Shown here: in pieces, positions 1-11,229 of the stretch
Position numbering within the stretch: position 1 is the first letter of the stretch
Layout of the letters: each line of letters starts with the position of its first letter
Origin: Hippophae tibetana
Taxonomy: Eukaryota > Streptophyta > Magnoliopsida > Rosales > Elaeagnaceae
DNA length: 64,000 nt
Direction: 5' to 3'
NCBI GenBank assembly: GCA_037013495.1
Contig: CM072810.1
Span: forward strand, 85,234,449-85,298,448
Notes under the pieces: generated by a model
What the model saw: only the letters and a program-made list of their open reading frames with translations
What the model was told of the DNA's origin: nothing
The model's database searches: none
Position numbers and translations under genes: made by a program

Positions 1-261
1 AATATTAAATAATTACATATTATATTTCCTTCTTAGTTTAGAAATCGTACTAACAGTTATATTAGGATATTAGATTTAAATCTTATCATTCCTATATATA
101 TAAACGTAATCTCCTAAATGAGAATTATAATATTTTTTTTTATTTTCTAGTTTTCGATTCTTTAAATTGTTTCTGCATTACCTACTTAATTTTGTAAATG
201 CATAATATATAATTTTGCTAAAAGTGCAGGAAAGTTGGTATTGAGCTGTATAATTGCTTAC

Positions 262-3200
262 CTGGTCTTTGCACAGTACATACATCACAACCAAAAATTG
301 AAGCTATTGAGTTGAGGATGCTTTGATTTGCCGATGCACCTCCAGTGGCTATAACCCGCTTTGGAGGAGAAGGCATCCCATACCTCTCTGCGTGTGCCCG
401 CATTGAAAGGAACTGACCCTCAATTAAGGCCCTGACCTGCAAATTAATTGACTGTTTCTAAGATTTTTTTATTTTTATTTCTAAAGAAATTTGTCTACCA
501 ATATGATCTATTACTAGCACTACAGACCTCAGAAGGAGGATCGAACTCCTCAACTTCACGCTCTTTCTTGCCTTCCAGAGTATCTCCAGTGACGTTATCA
601 AGGATGTATCGGTGGAAACCAACTGGAAGCACAATCAAATAAGATATGCCATTTTTTAAAAGAAAACAAAACAAAAATAAACATACATATGACTGGTTTA
701 TCCTAAACATTGATTTAAAGAGAGAGAAATGGAGTTCATAAAGTGTAAACTTTAGTCCTATTTTTTTTGTGGCATATCCTTTCATTCTTTAAAAGTTCAA
801 ATGAACTCTAAATAGTCTTTTTTATCAAGGGTATATTTGGAGTTTTGAAAATTAAAACAAAAGTATAAAATATTCAAAATTTTAGAATAATATAAAATCA
901 ATTTTTTAAAAACACTAAAAACTAAAACAAAAAAATAAAAACATATTCAATTTATATTTTGGGGTCCGATATCATACTGGTATCCAAGTTAAGCAATAGT
1001 ATCCAATTTCACCCTTATTTTCAAAAGGTTTTAATTTAGTACCCTTGTTCAACAAAAGGTTTCAAAATTATAAATTGTGAATGGTAAAAGCAATTGAAAT
1101 GGATATTTGTGTACTTACTGGTCACGTGATGCCCAATTGAAGGGCATTTTTGTCAACACAAGCCCCTCAAATCTCTTTGTATAAAATGTCCAATATTTTT
1201 AGAAAAAAGTTCCATTTAAGCTTTTTTAATCTCAAATATTGTCCAATAACCACTTGTCAATCTCCATCTTTCCTCTCTGACCAATTAAATAACACTAACC
1301 CATCCTTAATCATTAGAAAAAACTTCAACTCTGTTTATGACCTAACTACTTCACATTCAATCAAAAATTCTTCAATTTCACATCCTCTTCTTCAACTGAT
1401 GATTATTTCTCTAATTCTGAAGGTTACTCGGATATGAAATTTCCACTTGATTTCACTTCTCTTTTTTGCTTCCATGTGTTTCTTTTATCTTCTCCAATCA
1501 CTTCTAAATCCAATATTGATCAATCTTCATTATCAAATTCAATTTCAAAACACACGGAAACCAACTTGGTCATCAACATTGGAGTCAAAGTACCTAAATA
1601 CTTACTCAATCCTTGCATAATTTCCAACGTTTGATGTAGGAAATGATGGAAGCTAGAAGTGAGATAACAGTAGATGAAAATATGGATTTTGATTATCTTC
1701 ATGGGTTGCTTTTGTGTTATCTTTCTATGAATCCTAAAAATACCCACAATTTTATAATCAGTGCTTTCACTGACCTTGTCATGAGTTTATTTCCAGCATC
1801 CGACTCTATGACTGTTCATCATCGGAATTGGAAACTTGCCAAAAAGTTTTGTTGACAAAAATGCCCTTTAATTGGGTATTGTGTGACCAACAAGAGAAAA
1901 AATACCCTATCCAATTGCTTTTACTGTTCACAATTTATAATTTTGGAGTTTTTTGATGAGCAAAGGTACTAAATTGGAACCCTTTGAAAACATGAATAAA
2001 ATTGAGTACAATTGCTTAACTTGGATACTACAATGGAACCGGATCGCATATTTTGAATTAAAAAATTGGAATATATATATATGTGTTGAATTTTTTGTGC
2101 TTTTAAAATCCATTTTTTCCTATTTTTATTTTAAAAAATTGTTTTTTAATAACTTTTTGTGTTTTTTTTTCAAATTCTGAGTTTATCCCTGAAAAAAGAC
2201 CTTGGAGCTGTTTGAAGTTTTAAAGATTAAAATACTCTAGGTGTATACCTTAAAATTAAAAGATATACTTAAAATAAAAGATAGAAGATTAAAGTTTAAA
2301 ATTACATATCTATGAAAAGATCGTTACGGAAAAGAAATCATACCCGGAAGGGGTGGAAGAATTTCATGTTCCTTGTAATAGAAGCCCAACTTTCCACCTG
2401 TTTCAATTGATTAATCAGGAAATCGGGCAAACTCATACCGGGAGAAATTGTCAGAAAATTAATATACAAACCATTTAAAGGTGGTGTTTGCTGCAGGAAT
2501 TTATTGAAATTATCCCAGGATTTCTCAGCGAAGCGGTTACGAATGTCTAAAATTAAGGTTGAGTTATATTGCGAAGTTAGCACATGTAGAGCATATATAG
2601 ATAATCTAGAACACAAAAGAGTGGTTCTCAGCAGGTAGTGATACTGGTACCTTCACGAGTTAGCGAACCGTTTTTGTAAACCAACATGACCATGTAGCCT
2701 TCGATGTCAACTGGATTGGGCAACACATGACCTTCCAATCTAGGTTGTGGATCATTAGTAATCCCAAATACCTGAAACATATACATAAACACCTATAAGA
2801 GTAAATAAAACAATTTGTAAAGTTTTGGCCAAAAAATGTAGACAAAATGTGATTTATTTCCATGTATCTTTTCACTTACAACATCACTTGTGCCAAGGCT
2901 GATTGCCAGGTCCCCTGGAGTATTTAGAGTTAAACCTATACGTTGAAAATATCATTAGATAAATATTTAAGTTAAAGTCCAGAGTTTGTCTAGATTAGTC
3001 ATTCCCAATTGGTTAAATTTATGACATCTGAGAGTCATGGCTAATTACAAGTTGTGTATCAACTATCACGTAAGAATGTTATAAGTTGTTGGGCATCAAC
3101 AGCAAAGGGAGCTCTCAGTCCTTGAGAGTCTGTATCTCAAAGTATGTATTGCCACGAAGATGGACCAGATTTTTTGATTTAAAGGGGTGCCATGGATTAG

Positions 3201-5810
3201 ATACATGCCTGGGGCACGGATGCTTGACAAATGTCATCTCAGGTCTACGGACCTATTGAGAGGATCCCAGATTTGATGAGCTCCATACGTTGTTTCGGTG
3301 TACTTGGCGATTAATTTATGGCCAAGGTGATTGGTCGAGGTTTGGCCATGGGGTTAGTCCAATGATAGTCTATCATTTGACAGATTTGTGGCCTTTACAT
3401 GGAAGAGGGTCTAATAAGGTCTGATTTGTTGACACTTCGCTCGCATGAAAAGTAGGAGTGTGGGGTCCTCCTATCAATGGTGACCAAAGGGTACCAACAT
3501 ATGTTATGACATTTTTTTTCACTTGTGAAATATTCTTCTTATATAAAGTCACAACATTGATATATATATGTGCATATGCACATTATTCTAATCCGAGAAC
3601 TATACAGAATCCTGTACCTGCAAGGCTGTTAGGGTTGTCTCCAGACCAATGAACTACCAAACAATTTTTGTTGAACAGGAACCTGAAAATAGGATAATGT
3701 TTCTCAAATTTCAATCATTAATTGTACAAAACAAGAAACTGCAAGTTTAAATAAGAGAAAACTATCATAATTGTCAACTAAGTCACTAACACATTGTTGC
3801 CGACATAGCTTTTGTTGTCATGATTCGTGATATCAAAACTTCATCATTTTACCCTGTTGTTAGCTTAATTTTTCGAAATTTATACACATTACAGTTTACT
3901 AAAAATTATAGATTGAATCTTAAAAAATAAACATCATGGACCAGGACCAGAATATGAACTCATCATAAACTATGATCAGCAATTTAGCACGATGTATCGG
4001 ATGTTAATATGTGGAAAAAATAACCGAATTTTTCAACTTAATCATTTTTACTCTAAAAAACATCTAACTTAATGATTTTTACACTAGAAAACATCTAACT
4101 TAATCATTTTTACTCTTATAAACATCTAACGCTAGTTGCAATGTTACAGTCTACACTTCCCAAAATGCATTCACATAAAATGCTTTAGTCTATTTAAATT
4201 CTTAGGCTAATCACAGCCACAAAAAACCCTATAGTGTATTTAAATTCTTAGGCTAATCGCAGTTAATGGAACGATGACTTAAAAGATTTATAGCCAGATA
4301 AAGACAGAGCTGTGCCAACTGCCAACAGAATGCTAACTATGGGTTTGTTTGCTTATTCTTCTGTCAAAAGTTGTTTCATGAGAAAGTAGTTTAAGAAAGA
4401 AGCGTGATTAGTGCTCATCTCTCTAATCCCATAAAGAACTTTTGACAAAAAAACTTTGGTTTGAAAGTACTTTTCTGCTGTTAGGAGCAGTTTTACAGAC
4501 TCAAAAGCATAAACAAACAAGCTTTGTATGTTAAAAGGGATAGGATGTTACAAACCTCTGCACAAAATATGAGGCAATAAAGCCAGCAACAGCATGGGCA
4601 GGGGACAGCTTTCCAAGCTTTTCCTCCAAACCAGGTGCCGTGGCCTACAATAAGTTGGGAAGCATTCAACCAAACAATTAAAAGGAATGGGGTAAACTGT
4701 AACGCAGAGGCAGGAAAGTCATTAATAAAACTCAAGTGTCTAAAACTGAATTCAATGTAAAGGTGGCCTTTCATTAACTAGCAAGACTGACATAAATCAA
4801 AATAGAACAAACCTCTAAAGCTCTCTTAGACCAAGCCCTCTGCTGAATATCCATCAAGTTCATCCCAGCACCATCAGTTTCATCAATACAAGCATATGCC
4901 CCAATAAGAAGGGAAGCCATGAAAGAGCTAACAAGAGAGATCCTCTCAGTGCTTTGATAAACTTCAGGTTGCGTTTCAAATATCTTCCTGATCTGAGGGC
5001 CTGTAAATCTTTCATATGCGCGTGATCCGGTCATATGAGATAACTCCAATGCTCCTCCAACAGCTTTCTCTATTTCTCTACACTGTTTTGTGGTGCTACT
5101 ATCCATCCATATTGGTGATTCCTTTACGGAAAATGCATCACTGAGCTGATCAACCAATTTCTTACTGGAGTCAAGTGATGCTAGTATTGAAGAACTTCCA
5201 TTCTTCCAATAGACACTACCATGTTGCTGCCCACTTCCCGAAACGGCAACTATTTTTCCGAAATCCAAATTAGAATTGGAAAGCTTGTTAAGTACAAGAT
5301 CTAGAGCTTCCACCCACATCAAGGTGGGAGAAACAATTCTACCATCGATAGATGCGTCTCTGTAAACTCCATCTTTGGTTTTGTAATGGGGCAAATCAGA
5401 GTCAAAGTGAACCAGCTCTGAAGTCACAATGTTCAAATTGGAGTCTAAAACAGTAGCCTTCAAGGACCTTCAGAACAAAAATATCAAAAGCAGAGTTTTG
5501 TGTAATTTAGTTTAAAAAAATTATAATTTTCAAAATATCACTCTTACAGTGAATGTTAACATAGCTCATGAAAAATCAATCAGAGAAAATGCGAAAAAGA
5601 AAGGATGAAACTTGCTAACACTATTTGAAGTCACAAATTAACAAAAAAAAAAAAAAACCCTAAAATCAAAATGGAGATATGGGATACTCTGATTCTCAAT
5701 TGAACATCATATAATGATTCGAACATAAGGAGAAAGGTAACCGAGGCTTACTGGGTAGAGCTATCGAATCCGAGAAAATAAGAATCTCGGGGAAGAGAGA
5801 AGTCCTCCAT
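262..5810 (-). CDS. XK2: Xylulose kinase (plant XK2 type), 3' end off the left edge
   Basis: Xylulokinase of the FGGY carbohydrate kinase family: phosphorylates D-xylulose to xylulose 5-phosphate for the pentose phosphate pathway, in the cytosol. Exons by GT-AG rules and family alignment (high to low coordinate): 5752-5810, 4813-5467, 4556-4644, 3618-3682, 2880-2935, 2651-2771, 2472-2546, 2344-2397, 528-622, 262-436. All phases agree and give about 481 codons, while plant homologues have about 560, so the C-terminal ~75 residues lie beyond base 1. Start is the ATG at 5810 (MEDFSLPRDS). Visible motifs: first phosphate-loop motif GFDSSTQS, substrate-region GSGQQHGSVYW and WMDSSTT, the DETDGAGMNLMD segment with the likely catalytic Asp, second phosphate motif SLGTSD, and adenosine motif ATGGASAN. 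No stop or frameshift appears in the exons, so it looks functional. The symbol follows resemblance to the Arabidopsis protein recalled from memory. Introns 3, 4 and 8 are long and carry repeats. Confidence 0.93.
962..2047. mobile_element. Non-autonomous MULE-like element with long inverted repeats, in intron 8 of xylulose kinase
   Basis: The sequence from 962 to about 1156 is repeated in inverted orientation from about 1852 to 2047. Matching blocks include GTATCCAAGTTAAGCAA, AAATTATAAATTGTGAA and AAGGGCATTTTTGTCAAC. The outer ends (GGGTCCG and, inverted, GCGATCCG) are flanked by an 8-bp direct repeat ATATTTTG at 954-961 and 2048-2055; a ninth base differs. Long terminal repeats and an 8-9 bp duplication fit a Mutator-like element; hAT is less likely because the ends lack CAGGG. 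The interior (1157-1851) has only short open frames with no recognised transposase. Confidence 0.8.
3050..3450. other. G+C-elevated block inside xylulose kinase intron 4, unidentified
   Basis: About 400 bases of intron 4 are visibly richer in G and C than the surrounding intron and have no long open frame on either strand. I see no terminal repeats or splice-bounded exon in it. It may be an old inserted fragment of another repeat, but this cannot be shown from the window. Confidence 0.3.
4036..4129. repeat. Three-copy ~31-bp tandem repeat in intron 3 of xylulose kinase
   Basis: The unit starting AACTTAATCATTTTTACTCT and ending AACATCT occurs three times in a row with a few mismatches. A second short duplication follows at about 4189-4262, where ATTTAAATTCTTAGGCTAAT occurs twice about 45 bp apart. 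Confidence 0.8.
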
Positions 5811-5974
5811 TTGAACGGCACCCTCTGTCGACTGAGGCAAATTGAAAGAACAAGGAATTTAGATGATGTACGGATATGAATACATAGGGGTAGGAACTTT
5901 TAAAGCGGAAAATTATTGGATAAAGAGAAGAGATTTTGGATAACAACGAATTTAGCCGAAATATATGATTATGT

Positions 5975-6018
5975 TTGAGTCCGTGTCCTTCTCAAATTGA
6001 GTCCGTGTCCTTCTCAAA
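5975..6018. repeat. Perfect 22-bp tandem duplication upstream of xylulose kinase
   Basis: A 22-bp unit beginning TTGAGTCCGTGTCC occurs twice head to tail without mismatch, about 165 bp upstream of the ATG of the minus-strand kinase gene. It could lie in the promoter or 5' leader; no known binding motif was recognised. Confidence 0.85.
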
Positions 6019-7578
6019 TTCAGTTTTTTTTTTTTACTGAGTGTTTACCTTTATAATGTACAAATCAGGAAATTTTTCAAAGGGATGTGATGTGGGCTTT
6101 CATACCTCGTTTGATTTCTTTACAAATTCTGTGCCATTTGCAATAGTCACTTTGCTCAAAAGACACAGGTAAATAGCGTACAAGTCCTTCCATGACACGG
6201 TTGCAGAGCTATTAAGTAGTGCACACAACAGGAAAGAGAACAAGAAAGCGGGTGGCAATTTGTGCATGAGATGTTTATTTACGTTGTGTGTATCCATATT
6301 CACATATTTTTAAATATTATAAAAAAAATTATTTTTATAAATAAAAAAATTAATAATTAATTTTAACTAAATAATAATAATTTACAAAAGGTTAAATTGG
6401 ATTCGTGTGCTAAGTTTTAACTCACATCATCTACGACTTCAACAAATTCACTGTTATAATGTTTCCCTCTTGAGTTGATCAAATTATTGTTTTTTTTTTT
6501 AAATAAACAATTATTGTTATTTTTTTAAACAAATACATTAAACCTAACCAAAAATATAAAACTAAAATACATACCTTTACAAATGCATTGAATTAAAGGG
6601 ATTAACTTTTAAAAATATAATATTTAATTGATAGGAATAAAAATTATTAAAAATAAATGGAAGAAAAAAAATAGCATAAAATCATATGCTAAAGAGTTCA
6701 TAAGTTTTGTTATCATTGCATGTTTTCAGACTAAGATAACGAAAGTTGTGGACATTTTTTTCAACTTATGGAAAAAAGAGAAAAAAGCCTAAAAAGGATT
6801 AAAAAAGCATTTGAAGATATTTTTTATATTTAGTTTGATTATTATTTTATAATAAAATGTAAAACTTTCAATCAATATCAAAAATATCTGTTCATCTCAC
6901 ATCTTTTAAGTATAAGATAAATTATTCTCTTTTACTTATACATTACTATAATTATTTATTATTTTTTCGTATTTTATCTTATCTAAAATATTTCTTATTT
7001 TTTATTTTTATTTTATTTATAATTTTATAAATTTTATTTTAATATTTATCATTATTTTGATTTTATTCGTAATGCAAACATAATAATAATAATAATATTT
7101 TGATTAAATTTTATTCTTTTCAACGTGCTAATTCCTATTAAGTTTTTATTTTTGAAACCAAACGTGACTTTTTCAGTGTTATTAAAATTGAGGAAATTTA
7201 AACTCCCTCCACCCTTTTGGGGGGTTCCCTGTCAAGAGTACAGTTTGGTTTTGAAAAGAGGGGTTGCTCTCTAAATAAATTTCATCATGTTTCTCTTAAA
7301 ACATAATAAAACATTGATAGTGATAACCATACAGAAAAGAAAGAAAGAAAAAAATTACTCTAATTATTTCTTCAAATTTTACAATGTAACATTCTTAAAA
7401 CACTCCTTGTGCTTGCAGTGATAAAAAGAAAAGTGATACACATGTAACTATGAGCCTATTAGTCCCAACATCTGTTTAGATACATTATCACGTTATCCTT
7501 ATTACTACAATTAGTACTTGTAGTGGCAAAACTACATCTTAAAAAACTATGTCTACCCTACAAACTAATTACACAGTT
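6019..7578. other. Intergenic A+T-rich DNA, no gene recognised
   Basis: This stretch lies between the kinase promoter side and the Gypsy element. Most is A+T-rich with homopolymer runs. A 67-residue open frame at 6100-6303 (minus) resembles nothing I know. No RNA gene or terminal repeat was found. Confidence 0.5.
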
Positions 7579-7760
7579 CTACTCTAAGGCGTTCACTGTT
7601 TGCGCCGCAGGGCTAGTGGCTTTGCTAAATAACTTGCAACAAATCTCCAACTCACGAATTTAGCCGACTAACCGGGAAGTTAGCCCCAAGCGGAAAGCTT
7701 GTGTAAACATGTTTCGATGGAGTTCCCCATCCTGCTTATCGGGAACATGCATCTTAAATT
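7579..7760 (-). pseudogene. Possible relic of a 3'-terminal coding exon, family unknown
   Basis: On the minus strand an unusually G+C-rich segment reads as DGELHRNMFTQAF, then RLGLTSRLVG, an in-frame TAA, IRELEICCKLF, and ends SPAAQTVNALE followed by TAG at 7579-7581. It has more of the look of protein code than neighbouring DNA, and an AG acceptor precedes DGEL. The Gypsy element inserted just upstream on this strand (target duplication 7800-7804), so any 5' part would resume beyond 14476. I do not recognise the protein family. The internal stop points to a dead gene. It may also be chance. Confidence 0.3.
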
Positions 7761-7804
7761 AAATTATGATACACCTCCCTGGAAACTTTTGCCTCTTTGG
7801 TGCC

Positions 7805-8179
7805 TGTTACATACCATCAATATATTTATTTTATTTTTTTAAATTTAGTTAATTATAGAGCATATTTTTGATGTTGTGGTGATGTCAGTGTTTTCAATAG
7901 TAGCTTTACTGACGGGTCATTTTTTCCATATTTTTTTTTGTTTCAATCTGCATTTTCTTAAAAGAATAGTGAGTTATTTCAGTTATTTTAATTATCAAAA
8001 ATATGTATAAAAAATAAAAAAGGGAAAGTTAATAAGAATCGGCATCAACTTATTCTACCAAAATCAAACTATCTTACATTTATTGAATTTATCTCCTTGA
8101 GAGCTTCTTCACGTTTGGGGGATCTTTCCACGTCGGGGAAAAGGTCGAGCGAGAGCTCGACATTACAGGGCACGTAACA
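7805..8179 (+). repeat. 5' LTR of the Gypsy element
   Basis: A 375-bp direct repeat partner of 14155-14471. Shared blocks include TTTGATGTTGTGG, GTGTTTTCAATAGT, CAAAAATATGTATAAAAA and CCAAAATCAAACTATCTTACAT. It carries an extra ~55 bp near its 3' end compared with the other copy. Confidence 0.92.
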
Positions 8180-8182
8180 ATA

Positions 8183-8195
8183 TGGTATCAGAGCA
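8183..8195 (+). other. Primer binding site, initiator-Met tRNA type
   Basis: TGGTATCAGAGC begins three bases after the 5' LTR end and matches the usual complement of the 3' end of plant initiator methionine tRNA. Confidence 0.9.
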
Positions 8196-8199
8196 GGGA

Positions 8200-11100
8200 T
8201 GTGATAATGAGGCCAACCATCTCAACCCAACAAAGCAACCAATGGAGGATTCCAAACAAGAAACCCAACAACAAATGTTTCAAATGCAGCGAGAGATGTA
8301 TGAGATGTTCATTCAACTACAAACTCAAATGGATGAGTTAAGTGCGAGAAGAACATGAATCGAGACATCACAACAACAACCAAACTCTCAACAAACACAT
8401 GGAACAATTGTACCTCGAGTGGTTCGTTTGGATTTTTCACGCTATAATGGCACTAATGATCCTATCACTTGGATTGTTCGGGCAGAGCAATTCTTTTCAT
8501 TCCACCAGACCCCTACCACTGAGAAGGTGTCGTTAGTAGCCTACCACCTAGAATGAGGAGTGAACCTCTGCTTCCAATCTTTCAGGAAGACTCGAGTTTA
8601 TTTGGGAAGAATTCAAACAGGCACTGAATGAGTGCTATGGTTCAACACTCCTAGATGACTACTATGGGGAGTTCACCAAGCTCACACAGACGAGGTATGT
8701 CCGGGAGTATCACACACAATTCGATCGGCTTCTCGCAAGGGCTAGTTCATTAACTAAACAACAACAGATTAGTTGTTTAATCAACGGGCTTCGGGAAACC
8801 ATCTGAGCTGATGTTTGTGTTGTAAACCCATAGACCCTCCCACGTGCTGCTGGCCTTGTACGCCTCTATGAAACCAAAAACCAACTTCAAAAACCTAAAT
8901 ACATTATACCCAACAATAATCCAGCAATCCAAAACTTCCAAAAACCAAAACAAAAATCACATTTAGTCATAACCAATCACGAACCCACATGTTAAACGCC
9001 CCACCGCTGATGAAATCTAGGAGCGTTGGTGATGCAACTTGTGCTACAACTGCAATGAAACCTACACGATGGGCCATCACTGCAAGATATTGTTCCTTAT
9101 TGATTGCAAACCCATGGACGAGGTAGAAGCATAGGATAAAAAGGAAGTTGAATCTGAATCGAAAGTGGCTAAAATCTCACTCCATGCCATTACAGGAACC
9201 GTGACACCTTAAATCATGCAGGTTCCAACCAAAATCAAGGGACATTCACTAGTAGATTTGCTAGATACACGAAGCTCTCACAACTTCCTCAATCGAGGAT
9301 GGGTCACACAGATCGGGTTAAAGGCAGAGGAAGGGGCTTGGCTGAACGTGATGGTGACCAATGGCAAGAAGCTACCTTGTATGGGTCGCCTTCCAGACAC
9401 CCCAATCGAGATTCAGGGAAACCCATTCCATGTGGATTTTTTGTGATCGATTTGGAAGGCTACGATGTCGTCCTTGGAGCATAGTGGCTAACAACTCTTG
9501 GGCTGATTCTGTGGGACTTCACGCACTTAACAATGGCATTTCAGTGGCAAGGACGGACGGTAACTCTTGCCAGCGTGCAACCATTACTAGCTCAAGTCTT
9601 AGACCAACGTCGAATAGAGAAAGAACTTCAAGCAATTAGAGAAAGAGGAACTTTGATGTGTGTAATTACTGAAGATGTTGAAGCTAACCCTAGTAAATAT
9701 AAATATTCCTCCAAGACAGAAGCACATCACGTAGATTTAGCCCATCATACAGATTTTGCCCAACACACGGATTTGGCCCAAATTTTTAAAAATTATGCCC
9801 ACTTATTTCAAAAACCCATAGGTATCCCACCTGACCGGTCCCATACCACAAAATCAACTTAAAACTTAGGAATGGCCCTATGTCAATAAGGCCTTACCAT
9901 TACCCATACTACCAAAACAAGGAAATAGAAAAATTGGTGGAAGAAATGTTGGAAAGTGAGTAATTCGGCCTAGTACCAGCCCATATTCGTCCCCGGTACT
10001 GCTTGTCAAAACAAAGATAGGTCCTGGCGATTTTATGTGTACTAAAAAGCTCTTAATATGGCCACTATCAAGGACAAGTATCCCATACTGGTGATAGATG
10101 AGTTGCATGGGGCCAAATATTTTTCAAAAATGGATCTGTGGGCTAGATATCATCAAATACCGATGCATCCGACAGATGTGGAAAAAATGGCTTTCTGCAC
10201 ACACGATGGGCACTATGAATTTTTGGTAATGCCTTTCGGACTCACTAATGCACCTTCTACATTTCAAGCATTAATGAATGACATTTTTTGACCATATTTG
10301 TAAAAATTCATCTTGGTATTTTTTGATGATATCTTGATATATAGTCCTACTTGGGAATCACATTTGCAACACTTGAAAATAGTGTTCTCTATATTATCTA
10401 ACCACCAACTATATGTCAAGAAGGATAAATGTTGTTTTGGAACCATAGAAATTCAATATTTAGGACACATTATCAATGAAGGAGAAGCAAGGATGGAACC
10501 CAGTAAAATTGTTTCCATAGAAGATTGGCCCAAGTTAAAGTCGGTAACTGCTCTACGTGATTTCTTGGGCTAACCGGTTACTATCGAAAATTAATCAAAG
10601 ACTATGGAAAAATAGTTGCTCCTTTGACAAAAATGTTGAAAAAGAATAACTTCAAGTGGACCTCCAAAGCCGAAGATGCATTTTAGGAGCTCAAACGAGT
10701 GATGGTGCAAGGATCGGTATTGGAATTACCTGACTTCACAAAAAATTTCATTATTGAATGTAATGCCTCTAATTCTGGTGTTGATGCAATACTCACTCAA
10801 GAATGGAGACTCATAGCTTTCTTTAGTCAAGCTCTCAAAGGGAGGAATGTAGCTTTATCCACCTATGACAAAGAGATGTTGGCTTTAGTGTTAGTAGTTC
10901 AGAAATGGCGGCCCTATGTGATGAGAAGAACATGTGTGGTTCGCACTGACCACAAAAGCCTCAAATATTTGTGGAGTCAGAAAATCACTACCCTAGCTCA
11001 ACAAAGATGGCTTAGCAAGCTAATAGGATATGGCCTCTCTATAGAATACAAGCAAGGGAAAGATAACTCAGTAGTAGACGCCCTATCCACGCGTGATGAA

Positions 11101-11229
11101 ATAGCGCAAATAATGGCAATATCAGAGTTAGTTCCAACATGGATAGAGTAATTGAGGAAGAAAACAAAAGCCACGTGGAGATGCAAAAGCTGCATAAATT
11201 GTATCAAGAAGGGGAATTACTAGGGCCAT
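8200..11229 (+). pseudogene. Gypsy gag-protease-RT-RNase H remnant
   Basis: Degenerate polyprotein in several frames. Gag carries a CCHC knuckle at 9042-9083 (CYNC, then GHHC; C-x2-C-x4-H-x4-C). The protease site near 9264 reads DTRSSHNFL where the family has DSG or DTG, so the catalytic-loop Gly is lost. RT covers about 9880-10580: [24 protein letters not shown], the catalytic FFDD at about 10320-10335 and the YLGHII segment; a stop falls before FFDD. RNase H follows at about 10690-11100 with LSTYDKEMLAL and RTDHKSLKYL. Several in-frame stops and shifts prevent any complete protein. The reading is cut at 11230 by the solo LTR. Confidence 0.88.

Noticed and set aside
1150..1855. Open frames of 66-95 codons inside the MULE-like element
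   Set aside because: No similarity to a transposase or captured gene; both strands have comparable frames.
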